A DNA stretch of 64,000 nt from Arsenophonus sp052174455 (GCA_052174455.1 JBQMRP010000004.1:1-64000); one strand, 5' to 3'. Positions 11,920 to 23,599 are shown, counted from the first letter of the stretch. Numbers and translations: made by a program. The notes: generated from the sequence alone by a model not told the origin.

Positions 11920-13690
11920 ACTTAAAATTAAATCTCTTCTTAAGAGAAGAGAAGCATTCCTTATAGATAAAAGGAAATAGAAGAATCAGTTTATTGGATC
12001 TATTATAAGTTAAAATTTAATTTGAGTGGGTATTATTTGATCTAATTTACTAATTGTAGCGATATTAATCGTAGGATTTTTTTTGGATTAGTAATAATCG
12101 TTTTATGTATTCTTTTTAATAACAGTTTCATTACCTGTTTACTATGACTGAATATCGATAAAAACAACTTATACCTACACAAAATGAATTTCTATGGAGC
12201 TCTCTATGCTAGGAATTCTTTTATTAGAACAACGAATGCTAGTTTTTCAATTTTTTGCGAGACGTCATTTTTTATCACTTATACACTTTAGTAAAAGTGT
12301 ACTTTATTTACAATTCAATCAGAAATTATTGATAATAATTCATCTTAAATAGCTCATAAATATAGCTAATATAGCGATTGAGTATTTTAGACTACGTTCA
12401 CATTCATTCTTGTCTTTTTATCGAAGCGATTTCTTTCTAGAAATGTCTTATACTTGCACCTTTAGATAACCCTGTCGCTACTTACTAACATGGAAATATC
12501 ACAAGACCAATAATATTAGAATTTATTAAGTTGTAGATATGATACAGAAGCCAAATAACAACACCTCGCTAGATTTCTTTTATTACTTTTTTTTTTAAAA
12601 AAACTTAAATTATATAATATATTTAATATCCAGTCAAGGTCAACAAATTAACGGAGATATAAACATACCGATATTAATTGAGTTATTTATATAAATGTGC
12701 AAAAGGCGACAGAAGATACTAATTTCGATACCCTGTTTGCGTGTTTATTTAAAAATAGCACAGCTAGCAGCTGCTGCGCGAAACAAAGCCTTGAAGTAGC
12801 AGCCACTTATTATTGAAGAAAATAAAGGAGATAGGGGTTCACTATAGTGAAGTGCTATCTTGCTAGTTATAATAATCAGGAAAAATATTAACTCTTATAC
12901 TAATTATTTCTTAGTAATTTTTAAGACTTTTAAGCCACAAGCTTTTGATTTATAGTTTTGGTAGAAAGCGACGGTGAAAACATTCAGAAGAGGCTTAGCA
13001 GTATCACTAAGCAGCTATTTCACAAGTGCTGCAGTCAAATATTCGCTTGACAGATAGACGGATCCATAAGTTTACACTTTTATCGTGTTTTTAAGAAATT
13101 TATTCAAGCATCATCAATAGTAAAAGCAGTTTAGTTAAAAGACATGCATCTGGGTAAATCACCTTCTATGTTTCTTATAAGAAACATAGAAGTGTCATCT
13201 TATCCCCACTTCATCAGCTCTATTCGGCCTAGTTATTTTTATATTTCTTCTAAGGATGAAGGAGAGAAAAAAATCTCTAATTCTCTATAAGTAATGAATT
13301 CATCGAAAAAGATACTTTCCATTCATTGCCCATTAATACAGTTGTATCCAACATCATCGACTTGCCTGAGCGTTCTCAAAAAATTCCAAATAATCATAAT
13401 TAAAGACGAACATAATACTTATTGCCAAAAATTAAAGATTCAGTTAGACGCATTGCTTTATGCTATCTTTTGGATGTCATAAAAAATTTGCTTGAACTGT
13501 TATCATTAATTTTTTGGATAAAGATCATAAAAATGCTTTGGGTAAATCAGAAAGATAACACGTAAAGTCGCGTATCGTCTTTCTGACATATAAGATTTAC
13601 GCTTTTTAGGCGATTCATTTCGAGTCATTTAGACTAATTTCTGAAAAATTAACATATTATAAATTATAAAACAGTACTCAGATCATGAAC
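11920..13690 (-). mobile_element. Decayed IS91-family element (copy 1)
   Basis: Aligns along its length with 46930-48830 in the same orientation and with the reverse complement of 35820-37470, where the IS91-type transposase is best readable (HxHxxVT-like, WKIHFAKKTK, YLxRYLK regions). This copy has no open frame. Short frames on the plus strand here (for example 13294-13482) are antisense noise. A perfect 30-base palindrome lies at 13163-13192. Confidence 0.6.
13163..13192. repeat. Perfect 30-base palindrome
   Basis: Arm cttctatgtttctta (13163-13177) is followed with no spacer by its exact reverse complement (13178-13192). The matching part of the sister IS91 copy (about 48250-48290) is not palindromic. 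Confidence 0.85.
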
Positions 13691-13763
13691 ATCGTAGAAA
13701 CATAATAACATTATCGGTCATACCGTAATGTGTTCTACGTTTATAAATTATTAATTATACTTT

Positions 13764-13961
13764 TTATTCCGAGCATTCCTTGCAACTACATCCTATTAAT
13801 TAAGATGGTTGATTAATTTGTTTTAATTTTTCCATAGTAGCTAATTTAGCTAACCTAGATTCATTCCTAGGTAATAAAGAAGAGCATTCTTGAGTAATTT
13901 TGCAAGCATCCATTTCTAGTATACAGCGCAACCATATCTCTGACCGCAATAAATTGATCAT
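13764..13961 (-). pseudogene. feoC: feoC pseudogene (frameshifted, with internal stop)
   Basis: FeoC is a small winged-helix Fe-S protein that accompanies FeoB. Starting at the ATG at 13961, which overlaps the end of feoB, the reading is MINL, then AVRDMVAL in the next frame (compare LLAVRDMVALRGR), then back in the first frame MDACKITQECSSLL ... MEKLKQI (compare MEAAQISQTL ... LESMGKAVRI). A stop follows, and beyond it in the same frame GCSCKECSE matches the cysteine-rich FeoC tail. The pattern is one lost base near the start, one gained base before MDAC and one nonsense codon. A 74-codon frame at 13800-14024 is a by-product of this damage and not a separate gene. Confidence 0.8.
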
Positions 13962-13965
13962 CTCA

Positions 13966-16287
13966 TTATCTGTAGTGGTATGGACCACTTTTATTATTAT
14001 TACAGTTATGAATGTTATGATCAAGTTTTAGTGTTATGCGTTTACGTGAATGACGTAATAACGTAATTAGCAGTAAGTCAAACACAACGATCATCCCAAT
14101 AACCCATGTGCTATATTGTGGATGTTCTGAGAAAGTAGTTATTTGATAAAACAAGGCAGAAACCGAATAAGCAATATTCAAGCCCCATAGAATAGAAAAT
14201 ATCATCCAATTTCTATTGCTTTCACGAGCAATAGCACCTAATACAGAAATACAAGGAACATAAAGTAGAACAAAGATTAGATAACTATAGGCGGATACAG
14301 TCGATCCGAATCGTATCGCCATGGCGCCCATTGTACCACTATCCATATCACCATCACCTTTGCTCGCTTCAATTGGATTAGATAATCCACTTAAGCTAAG
14401 TGTCTCTTTTAAATTATTCCAAGTTTTATTAACTGCATTCTCTAATTCATCTAATAGATTAAATTGCTCTGCATTAAAAGGTGCTTGAGTAATATTTTCG
14501 GCGGTGTATAGAGTATTTAATGTACCAATAACCACTTCTTTAGCTAATGCACCCGTAATAAGTCCAACGGTTGCTTGCCAATTATCGTTATTGATACCGA
14601 TAGGTATCAATAACGGAGTAACAGTTTTACTTACTGACGCTAATGTTGAGTGATTAATATCATAAACAACTTTACCAGATAAAGAAAAACTATTAAGTGC
14701 TCCTATAATCATACTAGCAATAATAATCACTTTTCCCGCTCTTAAGACAAAAGCTTTTAGTCTTTGCCAGGTTTGTAATAGTAATGTTTTTAAATGTGGT
14801 ACATGGTAAACTGGTAATTCCATTATGAATGGGGAGGATGAACCCCGTGCAATAGTATATTTAAATAGTAATCCGGTTAGGATTGCAATGATTACCCCTA
14901 ATAAATAAAGAGAAAAAATAATTCTTTGACCACTTTTCCCAAAAAAAGCGGCTGCAAAGACAGCAAAGATAGCCAGTCTTGCCCCACAAGACATAAAAGG
15001 TGCCATTAAAACAGTAATTAATCGTTCACGAGGGGTATCTAATATCCGTGCTCCCATAATAGCAGGTACATTACAACCAAAACCAACAATCAAAGGAACA
15101 AAAGATTTACCCGGTAGACCTAATGCTTGCATTAGTCTGTCTATCACAAATGCTGCACGTGCCATATAACCTGAGTCTTCCAATACAGAAAGGAATAAAT
15201 ACATTAAACCAATTTGTGGAACTAATGTTAGTACAGTATTGATACCAGCACCTACTCCTTGAGCAAGAAAAACTGTCAACCATTTTTGCAAATTAAAAGT
15301 ATGGCCAATCCATTGAATTCCATGAATAAAAATAGCTTCTGAGCCACCTTCAAAGAGGGGTTGTAACGCACCACCAATATTAATAGCAAATATGAACATT
15401 AAATACATAATAAAAAGAAATATAGGCACCCCAAACCAGCGATTAAGTAATATTTTATCAATAAATTGTGTTAAAGTATTCAGCTTTGCTCTTTCAGCAT
15501 TAATAACTGCTTCGCAAATAGTTGCAATAGTTTGATAACGTGCATCAGCGATGATAAGTTCAGGCTCTTCTTGTTGTTTAGATTCTAAATTAGCTTTAAT
15601 TTTATCTAATTTATTACTGGAAATAACAGTACGTTCAAGGGTGTGTATATCCCCTTCTAATATTTGTAATGCCATCCAACGGCGCTGTTGATAATTAAAT
15701 TTATTATGATCAATAATTTTAATTAAATTTTCTACTTCAGTAAGAAGAACATCCGGATAGTGGGTGATGATTGAAATAAGATTATTACTATGCTCATCAA
15801 TCGCTTGTTTTAATTTTCTAATACCTTTTCCGCGAATCGAGATTAGAGGAATAACCGGGCAACCTAAACGTGTTTGAAGTTCATCAATATTAATGTAAAT
15901 ATTTTGGTTTTCGGAAATATCTAACATATTAAGTGCAACTATACATGGTACACCCAATTCAATAAGTTGTAATGTTAGATAAAGATTACGTTCTAGGTTA
16001 GCGGCATTGATAACATTGATCAACATATCCGCTTCGCCACTCAGAATGAAATGACAGGCAATTTGCTCATCAAGTGATGTCTGTTCTGAAATAGTAGTCA
16101 GTGAATAGGTGCCAGGGAGATCAACTAATTCAATATTATATTTCGAGGTTGCAAAGCGACCAATCTTTCGCTCAACAGTAACACCAGCCCAATTTCCAAC
16201 ACGTTGACATGCACCTGTTAATTGATTAAAAAGTGTTGTTTTACCGGCGTTAGGGTTACCAATAAGGCTAATAGTTAATGATTTCAT
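13966..16287 (-). CDS. feoB: Ferrous iron transport protein B
   Basis: FeoB is the inner-membrane Fe2+ transporter with a cytoplasmic GTPase domain. The 773-residue protein has the same length as the enteric protein. At the N terminus: G1 GNPNAGKTT (residues 10-18), G3 DLPGTYSL, G4 NMLD, then the helical insertion domain. From about residue 280 follow many membrane segments, including the conserved gate sequences GCNVPAIMGAR and SCGARL. It ends KLDHNIHNCNNNKSG. It lies 55 bases downstream of feoA, on the same strand, and overlaps the start of the broken feoC. The frame is intact, so Fe2+ uptake is probably functional without FeoC. Confidence 0.97.
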   Translation of the reverse strand: MKSLTISLIGNPNAGKTTLFNQLTGACQRVGNWAGVTVERKIGRFATSKYNIELVDLPGTYSLTTISEQTSLDEQIACHFILSGEADMLINVINAANLERNLYLTLQLIELGVPCIVALNMLDISENQNIYINIDELQTRLGCPVIPLISIRGKGIRKLKQAIDEHSNNLISIITHYPDVLLTEVENLIKIIDHNKFNYQQRRWMALQILEGDIHTLERTVISSNKLDKIKANLESKQQEEPELIIADARYQTIATICEAVINAERAKLNTLTQFIDKILLNRWFGVPIFLFIMYLMFIFAINIGGALQPLFEGGSEAIFIHGIQWIGHTFNLQKWLTVFLAQGVGAGINTVLTLVPQIGLMYLFLSVLEDSGYMARAAFVIDRLMQALGLPGKSFVPLIVGFGCNVPAIMGARILDTPRERLITVLMAPFMSCGARLAIFAVFAAAFFGKSGQRIIFSLYLLGVIIAILTGLLFKYTIARGSSSPFIMELPVYHVPHLKTLLLQTWQRLKAFVLRAGKVIIIASMIIGALNSFSLSGKVVYDINHSTLASVSKTVTPLLIPIGINNDNWQATVGLITGALAKEVVIGTLNTLYTAENITQAPFNAEQFNLLDELENAVNKTWNNLKETLSLSGLSNPIEASKGDGDMDSGTMGAMAIRFGSTVSAYSYLIFVLLYVPCISVLGAIARESNRNWMIFSILWGLNIAYSVSALFYQITTFSEHPQYSTWVIGMIVVFDLLLITLLRHSRKRITLKLDHNIHNCNNNKSGPYHYR

Positions 16288-16342
16288 AGTTTTTATAACA
16301 GATGAGTAATAAGAAATACCTATTTAGGTATTAAAAAATATT

Positions 16343-16582
16343 TTATACCATTTTGTTGCTGATATCGTCCTCCAAATTCAATAAAGCAAGATCTTTTTTT
16401 CTTAAAATCAAATTCATACGGTGAACTTCAATTTGAATAGGATCACCAAGCGGCGCTATACGAATAACATTAAAAAAAGATCCAGGTAACATGCCTAAAG
16501 AAAATAACTTTTGACGGTAAGCAAGATTTATTTTTGTTGAAAATCCAATAATTTTATATCGATGATTAGGAAGAATTGACAT
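16343..16582 (-). CDS. feoA: Ferrous iron transport protein A
   Basis: FeoA is a small SH3-like cytoplasmic partner of FeoB. I place the start at the ATG at 16582, giving 79 residues beginning MSILPNHRYKIIGFS. A longer frame opens at 16678, but its first 32 residues (MILIIIIIIINF...) come from the AT-rich promoter region and have no counterpart in the family (enteric FeoA is about 75). The sequence AYRQKLFSLGMLPGSFFNV and APLGDPIQIEV match the family closely. It is first in a feoA-feoB unit. A Fur-box-like stretch lies 67-97 bases upstream. Confidence 0.95.
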   Translation of the reverse strand: MSILPNHRYKIIGFSTKINLAYRQKLFSLGMLPGSFFNVIRIAPLGDPIQIEVHRMNLILRKKDLALLNLEDDISNKMV

Positions 16583-16648
16583 AGACACTTCCACTATAGA
16601 GTTAAAAAAAGATAGCACGCAAATAAATACCAGACTAATAGTAAAATT

Positions 16649-16679
16649 AATGATAATTATTATTATAATTAGTATCATT
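16649..16679 (-). promoter_or_regulatory. Possible Fur box upstream of feoA
   Basis: AT-rich stretch containing tgataattattattataat and ending atcatt, resembling tandem GATAAT hexamers of a Fur site, at a distance expected for feo regulation. Base composition is so AT-rich that a chance match is quite possible. Whether fur itself survives cannot be seen here. Confidence 0.4.
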
Positions 16680-16944
16680 ATATAATACTAGAATTAATTT
16701 AACGCTTTTTTTAAAAAACAGCAATTAATATTAATCAATACCCTCACTAAAGAGTTAAATATTAACAGAGTTTAGTCTTTAATTTATTTGTTTTGATTAA
16801 ACACTATGTTCTAAAATGTTAAAATATCGAAACGATTGTATTTTTCTAGATGTAATATATTTTCTTGTTTATTACTTAATATAAGTATTTTACTATTTTC
16901 TAGTTTAGTTAAGTTATGGTAATTTCTAGTTTATGTAATTTTAG

Positions 16945-18297
16945 AGATTATGTGACGTATCCTACTGATTAATTTCATAAATTATTTTAATAACATAGAA
17001 ATGTTAGACCACAAAAGTCTAACCTAAAAAGATCTTTGAAATGAAATATTTCTCTCATTCATTGCATGAACTTATCTATATAATGCTGCTAGGTTAGCTG
17101 ATAGCACTCGCTATTGAAGCGGAGCTCGAAGTTATAATTGCTAGCAGATACTAAATACTCACTTGTCGACGGCATGACGGTTATTCACCACCGAAAAGGA
17201 TATAGACTGATATTAGTAATGTTTATATTTAAAGTGCCTAATATCAGGAATTGCAGCGAAAACGGAATATACTTCAGCAGCTTATTTTACTATTTTATCG
17301 GAATGGTATAAAAATATCGAATAGCTGCTACTATGTCTGTATATCTATAAATCATCTCACCCTATGATTTTTACGTAACTATCGTGGCGATTCTCCATGA
17401 AATCACATAGTCTCAAGACCCCACCATCAGCAAATTAAAATAGCGATGGCTTTGAAGAGCATAGGAAATAGAGGTTACGTGATTTAAGTAAAATCGCCAT
17501 GTTTACTTCTTGATTTAAAGTATATATCGTTTTGTCAAGAAATCTAATCGCTTTTGCCTACTGCTCATTATTTGTGGTCACTGCGCATGGCCATAAAGGA
17601 GTTACCTTGCAATAGAAGATCCTTATCAAGACTCAAAAGCTAGAACTGAACCAAACTTCTAATTGTCTGGGAGAGCTGAGCTTAACCGTATTTACTAGAT
17701 TTGTACGGTGACGCGGTGCTTGATTTTTTTAGAATGCAATGGTAAAAATATTTCTTGGTGTGCAGCAACAATGTTGTTGGTGCATAAAATAGCTAATTGT
17801 GCTACCTTCAATTCCAAAAGGTATGCAATACTGAAAGTTAAGGGTTGAGTTGCCGGAAATTTGATTAGCAAAGAGCCATAATCCCTACAAAAAAGCTATT
17901 AATGATTTGCTAAGTAAGGTTTTCAACGAAACAGCATCCTCTCCAGCGATGAAGAAGTTGGATAAAGATTGAGAAGAACGGCTTAGATTCTACGATTTTT
18001 CGTCAACGCAGTGAGCATTTAAATAAGAATAAAAAATCCGATTCAATCAGTTTTTGCACAGTGAGTTAATGAAATTAATTCATGAAGGACTATGGTTCGG
18101 AAAAAATAACTATTTACATTATCTGATCTGCTTCCATCGGCTAAAAAGAGCTAGAACCAGCTAAGTATATTTTGAATTACTGGCTTTGACTGTAAACAAC
18201 GCCCAATTTAAAGTACGAAGAATAAATCTATGAAGTATCAGAGTGGAATACAGCTTTCTTGACTACAATATAGCAGATTTACTAATAACTCCAATAA
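16945..18297 (+). mobile_element. Decayed IS256-family element (copy D)
   Basis: Same landmark series as the other copies (gacgtatcctactgattaatttc near the head, gcagcgaaaacggaatatacttcagcag, tail agatttactaataactcc). No usable frame. It runs directly into an inverted 5' half copy. Confidence 0.7.
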
Positions 18298-19040
18298 CCA
18301 TCCTTAACTACAACAAAATATTTACGTGTCTATGTGCAGTGCCACCAATAATGAAACATTAGAGATATGCGATCAGTTTATTCGATAATACAATAGGTTA
18401 TATGCTTTTAGAAAAGAAATAAATGTAGCGTGTATCTCTTAAATCACGTAACTGCCATTGCTGATGCCATTCAAAGCTATCGGTATTTTAATCTTCTGAT
18501 GGTGATCTTACCAGGAGACTATCTACTTTTATCGAGAAAAACCCAGGGATTCATCAAAATCACTGGTTGGAAATTACTAGGAATTTAGGTAGTCATGGTC
18601 ATGATTTAATCTCTTCAACGCTTTTTGACGTTTAATATAAAAAAGCAACGAGAGATATTGAAGCATATTCCGTTGCCGTTAATATCCACTTGACCTTTAG
18701 GCACTTCAATCTTACATCGCCAATACCCATCTTGTAGATTGGCTGTGACAAATAACCGTTACTAATGAAGGTATATTGATGCTTATCAATAAGGGGTGAC
18801 ATTAAGCATGTTGTTACAGTTATACCGTCGAAGCTTCGGTTCAAAAGCACCACCATAAGCTAGCCAACCCATGGCACTATTACGGATGCGTTTATACAAG
18901 GGATTATAAGTAATATTTGATTTTACGAATACCTGTACCTGTAGGATAAACTTTTATGCTATATCATCTCTCTGTTATCGAAATCATATATAAAATAAAT
19001 CAACAGGATACGACAGAATCTCCAAAAATCCCATTCATCA
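18298..19040 (-). mobile_element. Truncated IS256-family element (copy E), 5' half only, inverted
   Basis: Matches the part of the minus-strand copies at about 30990-31740 and 60530-61240, which corresponds to the N-terminal half of the transposase. It joins the tail of copy D at aataactcc|aataacc. The 74-codon frame at 18632-18856 is a leftover of this gene. Confidence 0.65.
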
Positions 19041-20420
19041 AAAATAAACAAACTATAGTTATAAAACATATTAAATAATAAATAGATATTAAAGCTATTT
19101 TTAGCTCCATGATACTAATAATTATAAGTATCAATATGTTTTCTAAGGAAAATTTAATTGTAAATACCTATTAGGTAAGTATAAAAAGTTTAAATAGGCT
19201 AATACAAATTATATGCTTAAAGCATATTTTTCTTCTTTTGTCATAGGTTTGCCATTCACTACGACATATAATAATAAAAAATTTTCTTCTTTTGTTTGAG
19301 GTTAACGATTACCTAAATTAAGTTCATTGAAAACTTAATCTCAACATTCTAATAACTGAGTTTCCTTTAATGGTAAATTACTATGACAAGAAAAATCTTG
19401 AGGATCATTTTATGAAAAATGATTATTATGATAAAATCTTCTATTATCTAGAACACCACTATCTTTTTAATGTAATACTTATTATGACTAGCAGTATATT
19501 AGTTAGCAACTTTATTCTATAAAAACAAAATATTTAAATCATTAATATTAAAATAATAAAAATTGCGTGAATACTGATTTATTAATAAATACTTAACTAG
19601 AAGTTAAAATAAGTTTTCAATAAACTCTTAAATAGAGAATTTAATAGACTCCATAATATCACCATTATAAGCAATTTATCAAAATAAATACAACCTTTCT
19701 TTCAAAAATAGAAAGAGCCTGCCTCTTGAATGCAGAGGATCCCACCTCTGTCTTTAGTAAGACAACTTCTATAATTCACCAAAACTTGATTTATTTATTG
19801 CAATCGGAACCCATAAAAATAGATGAAATTAAAAGCATAATTATTGATGAAATCAAATTTTGATTAAAAAATAAAAAATAAATTCTGTCAATATCTAGTT
19901 TACTAAACTTGAATTGGAATTCTGATTTTAATATCACTAAAAATTATTTTTAGTTAAAATTCTTCAATACTATACTAACTATATCACCTAATATTCTACA
20001 GGTAATTATTATACCAAACAAAATCTTCTGATATTTTAGAAATTTATTAACTTAATTAACATTAAGAATTAGAAATACTATCAAAAATTATGTATAGCAA
20101 ACCAATTTATGGTATTTGGTTACAAAATAACAAATAAAAACATTTATTGATAAATTAATAAAGCATTTATTAAATATAACTAATTATTAATAAATAAAAA
20201 TATAACTTTTAATTACATTACAAATTATTAATAAAAACTTTTCATAACTGAAAAGCATAAAACAATGATAATCTTTTTATATTTAATATTTACCATTTAT
20301 AAAAAACAGGACAAAATACATCAATTTTAATAAATAAATACCTAAATAACTTTAGGCGAATCATAAAAATTCATTTTAACTAACTAAGATTTTTTTATCT
20401 TTAATAAAAGTACTATAAAG
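19041..20420. other. AT-rich spacer with unassigned short coding-like fragments
   Basis: About 1.4 kb, very AT-rich. On the minus strand, 19210-19270 reads VVVNGKPMTKEEKYALSI then a stop. On the plus strand, 19710-19860 can be read RACLLNAEDPTSVFSK and onwards without a clear start. Either could be the last trace of a gene. I could not identify them. Confidence 0.4.
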
Positions 20421-20427
20421 CTATAAA

Positions 20428-20503
20428 TGGCAGGGGCGGAGAGACTTGAACTCCCAACACCCGGTTTTGGAGACCGGTGCTCTACCAATTGAACTACGCC
20501 CCT
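20428..20503 (-). tRNA. trpT: tRNA-Trp (CCA anticodon)
   Basis: A 76-base tRNA with encoded CCA. The acceptor stem AGGGGCG/CGCCCCT pairs fully, the anticodon stem-loop is CCGGT-CTCCAAA-ACCGG with anticodon CCA, and the T-loop is TTCAAGT. It is the last gene of the broken rRNA operon, in the same rrn-aspT-trpT order as enteric rrnC. Unlike its neighbours it is intact, presumably because it is the only tRNA-Trp gene (inference). Confidence 0.95.
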
Positions 20504-20509
20504 AATAGG

Positions 20510-20603
20510 TGGAATAGTGCATAACCGGACGAGCTCAAACCCGTAACATGATGGAAGTCCTGCATGTTAGGTTGATACTTCTAACCAACTAAACTATCGC
20601 ACC
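20510..20603 (-). pseudogene. aspT: tRNA-Asp pseudogene (aspT)
   Basis: The minus strand aligns with enteric tRNA-Asp: the D-loop region (ctaaccaactaaactatcgc on plus) and the T-arm (gagctcaaacccg) are recognisable. The acceptor stem no longer pairs, extra bases lie in the variable region, and the anticodon position reads AAC instead of GTC. A working tRNA-Asp must be encoded elsewhere. Position between 5S and tRNA-Trp supports the identity. Confidence 0.8.
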
Positions 20604-20652
20604 ATCTAATTTATTTCACTAATGGTCTTCTTCTACTAGCTTTTAAATTAAA

Positions 20653-20792
20653 AGTCTAGTAGATTTCTCTTCTTTTACATGGAAGAGAAAAAACACCACC
20701 CAACAACCTACCCATTAGGTTTTATAAAATTTTATTTTTGAGTTTAATATGGAGTTAGTGTGGAGTAGAGTCATGCTTACTGCCGCCAGATA
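20653..20792 (-). pseudogene. rrf: 5S rRNA pseudogene (rrf)
   Basis: The plus strand ends ggagttagtgtgga then actgccgccagata, matching the complement of the 5S 5' end (ggggtcaggtggga ... actgccgccaggca). The rest (tctagtagatttctcttctt ... acatggaagaga) follows the 5S order with many substitutions and about 20 extra bases. It lies about 2.8 kb from the 23S pseudogene because dead IS sequences separate them. Confidence 0.75.
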
Positions 20793-20799
20793 AATTTTT

Positions 20800-21034
20800 T
20801 ATTCATTTTATTTCATTTTACTGCCTTTCCGACTTCGCTTTCGTTCCTCCTTATAAACCTCAGTTCGCCTTACTTTCTCAGATAAATCCCTAGAGTCTAA
20901 TCTCAAAAAAACATAGCTTACGCTACACGTAAGCCGCACCAACCAGGTTTTACTTCGGAGATGCTAATAAACTTAGTACTATTTTATACTTTACGATATA
21001 TTAATTTCTAGCTATATTTGGAAATATCCCTCCT
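20800..21034. other. Remnant of 23S-5S spacer
   Basis: Unusually C-rich for this window (gcctttccgacttcgctttcgttcctcc; aagccgcaccaaccagg). It sits between the 5S pseudogene and the inserted IS block and is probably old rRNA spacer or a duplicated 23S end. I cannot align it with confidence. Confidence 0.35.
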
Positions 21035-21990
21035 TGCTTTCCTAGCAAGGGAATTTGTAGCAACATTTGCATTTCAATTATTATTATTTTAAAATAGTTT
21101 CTCTCCAAAGAGAGAATAATTCAGTAAATAAAACGAATCAATACTCATGGGATCTACTAAGTTATCTTTATCATCGTCTAATATAACTGTCTATATTTTT
21201 AATATGAAATTCCTTACCAAGAACTCTCTAATTCTCTTATCTTATAAGACAAGAGTAACTAATTTCATGCTTACTGGCAAAGGTTTTGTATCATTTAGAT
21301 CCATTTGAACAAAAGATGGACTCTTTATTGATGATTGGTTTAGAACCTGACTAATATACTTTGCATTAGATTCTCAAGAATCTCATTGCTCACCATAACT
21401 CCATCTATTCCGAACAATTAAAGACACGGTTTCTTCTTTATTTTTATCTCTCCTCTTTCGTGTTTTCTACCTTTCCTATGTGGAGTATAAACACTTCCTT
21501 TAAAAAATTAGGAAAATGTTTTATCGATTTCAACAATAACACTTAGTACACTTATATTGCCATTATTGCTGAAGAAAGAAATCAATACCAATATTTAAAG
21601 ATTGTTTCAAATTAACACCTGTTTCTTTCGCTTACTCCGCGTAAAATCAAGCTATTCAACATACATCGAAGATAACTAAACCATTTATCCTTGTGATGTA
21701 GTTTTGCAAGAGGACTTTCCCAGTAATATTGTTAAATATTTTTCTGTAATTTGAGGGGGTTTGCAATTACATATTCACTGTGAGAATATGAACAGGATAA
21801 AATGGAACTACTTGATTCAAACATGAATCGACATTATCTGATAAATTGTTGCTAAGCTATCTAATGATATAGAGCTTTATGTTAGCATTAAGTGATAAGA
21901 GAGTTTCAGCACTTTATTATCTTACTTTCCACCAAAAAATAGATGGTAAAAGCAACTTATCTTTTATCACCTCACAAAATAAGCCACACA
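21035..21990 (-). mobile_element. Decayed IS1595-like element in the rRNA operon
   Basis: Same series of landmarks as 3735-4780, 39975-41030 and 57850-58890 (ttcagtaaataaaac, gatataactgtctatattttta, atcaacatacatcgaagataact). The transposase lies on the minus strand with no usable frame. Together with the adjacent IS91 copy it separates 5S from 23S. Confidence 0.6.
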
Positions 21991-21999
21991 ACACTGAGC

Positions 22000-23480
22000 C
22001 ACCCACCTGACTCAGTCTCCAATTCTTGGACTGCAGTATTATCTTCCTCTGTCATGATTATCTCAAGTTTTGATAACACATAAATCTTAAAAAACCAATG
22101 CCGTTGGATACAACTTGCAATTAGAGAAAATAATTGACAGTATACTTGCTGATAAATTTATTATCTATAGGAAACTTATCGATAATCTCCATCTTATTCA
22201 CCCTATTAGGACAAACATAAAGATAATTGGGTCAATAGACTTGACAAATGCGAACAAGATGATGATTTCTATATTCATGATAAGATATCAGAGAATAATT
22301 TACCAAGATGCATATTTCCACAGCTCAACTAAATTGTTTTTCCTATTCATTAGGGCTGTCATATTTTTTTAAAAATATGTTGAAAGTAACAACTCATGTA
22401 CCATTTATCTATAGATGGAAGCTTAGCTATAGCACTTTGTTGCATGGATATCTAGACGCTACTGCTGCACCTCTCCTGAACGATTCCCAATAACCTTTTT
22501 TCTGATAAAGTTGTAAATTAAAAGCCTAAAGTTCATGTGTTAAATCCACATAGGATTGGTTAGATAGTAGATTCATATCTTTTCTGATTTTGACTGGCAA
22601 TTACATTACTTTCAATCATACTCCATCTCCTTTAGCTTTTTTAAGAATAACTGTCCGCGACTCAAGGCCTTATTTCGCATATACTAACTCTGTAATATGT
22701 GCGAAATAAGGCCTCTAAAAACAGGATATTAAAATTAGTATCTTCTGTCCCTTGCACTATTATTATTGTTAACTTAATTAACATCGGTCTAACGAAACGC
22801 TGGCAGCCATTATTTGTTATTATAACTATAATCTGATAAAGATTAATAATCTTCTGGCTTTTTTGCAATCCGTTCCAGTAATCAGTAGGATCGTTTACTT
22901 GAAAATGCAGTATATGGACTTTATTGGAAAGTGCACATCACTAAAAAGATAAAAAAAGCATAGGATAATAGTGTTAAATGCCTTTAAGATTACCTTACTC
23001 GATAATCACATTAAAATCTCGACATTACTGAGGGGAGTATGGTTGTATATCATTACTATAATCAACAGACTAAACAATATTAGCGATAATCAGATCTTGT
23101 CACAGGAAAAGATGATCAAGGGGGTAATTAAACATATTCAGACTAGCTATTTAATACCAGTTACTATAGACTCTTATCGAATCATAAATAAGGTAAGTAC
23201 ACTATTATCGAGATGTATAAGACATGAAAATAAATGCTTGCAAAAACTGGAAAAAAATCGGAGATTTTCCTTTTGATGAAAAGATTCCTACACATTCTGT
23301 GTGAGTGTCGATACACTATTTTTATCGAGGTTCAGTTTAATAAACAGGTAACAGTATTCTTATCAAAAAGAATACATACAATAAACGGGAGTTATTAAAC
23401 AAAACCTATGGTTTATATACCTATATTAGGACATTAACTTAAAAACATACTACCTGATCTTTAAGTTAAAAAGATGCAAT
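22000..23480 (+). mobile_element. Decayed IS91-family element (copy 4) between 23S and 5S
   Basis: Aligns with the IS91 remnant at 35820-37470 in the same orientation (for example attgacagtatacttgctgataaatttatta versus attaaaagtatgcttgccgataaattcatta, and aaaacaggatattaaaattagtatcttctgt versus aaaacaggatatcaaaattagtttcttctgt). Several short frames in it (22115-22372, 22308-22493, 22971-23276) are fragments and not genes. It holds an inverted repeat at 22665-22714 absent from the sister copy. Confidence 0.6.
22665..22714. repeat. Inverted repeat, 15-base perfect arms, 20-base spacer
   Basis: Left arm aggccttatttcgca (22665-22679) and right arm its exact reverse complement (22700-22714). The left arm has a counterpart in the sister copy at about 36590 (agggtctgtttcgca), but the right arm does not. 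The right arm therefore looks like a newly written inverted copy of the left. Confidence 0.8.
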
Positions 23481-23599
23481 AAACTGTTACTATCTCCTAT
23501 TAGGAACAGTATATGATTTTTAATCATAGCTTAAAAACAATTTAATTTCCTAAGCATCACAAGCTAAATTTGTTCTCTATTAAATACCTTTGGTGTTGT

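Noticed and set aside
13800..14024. 74-codon frame downstream of feoB as a new small gene
   Set aside because: It is made of the feoB end plus feoC pieces read through a frameshift; the FeoC pattern is recovered when frames are corrected.
16583..16678. Longer FeoA with an isoleucine-rich hydrophobic N terminus
   Set aside because: The extra 32 residues are translated AT-rich promoter DNA; family length and alignment favour the ATG at 16582.
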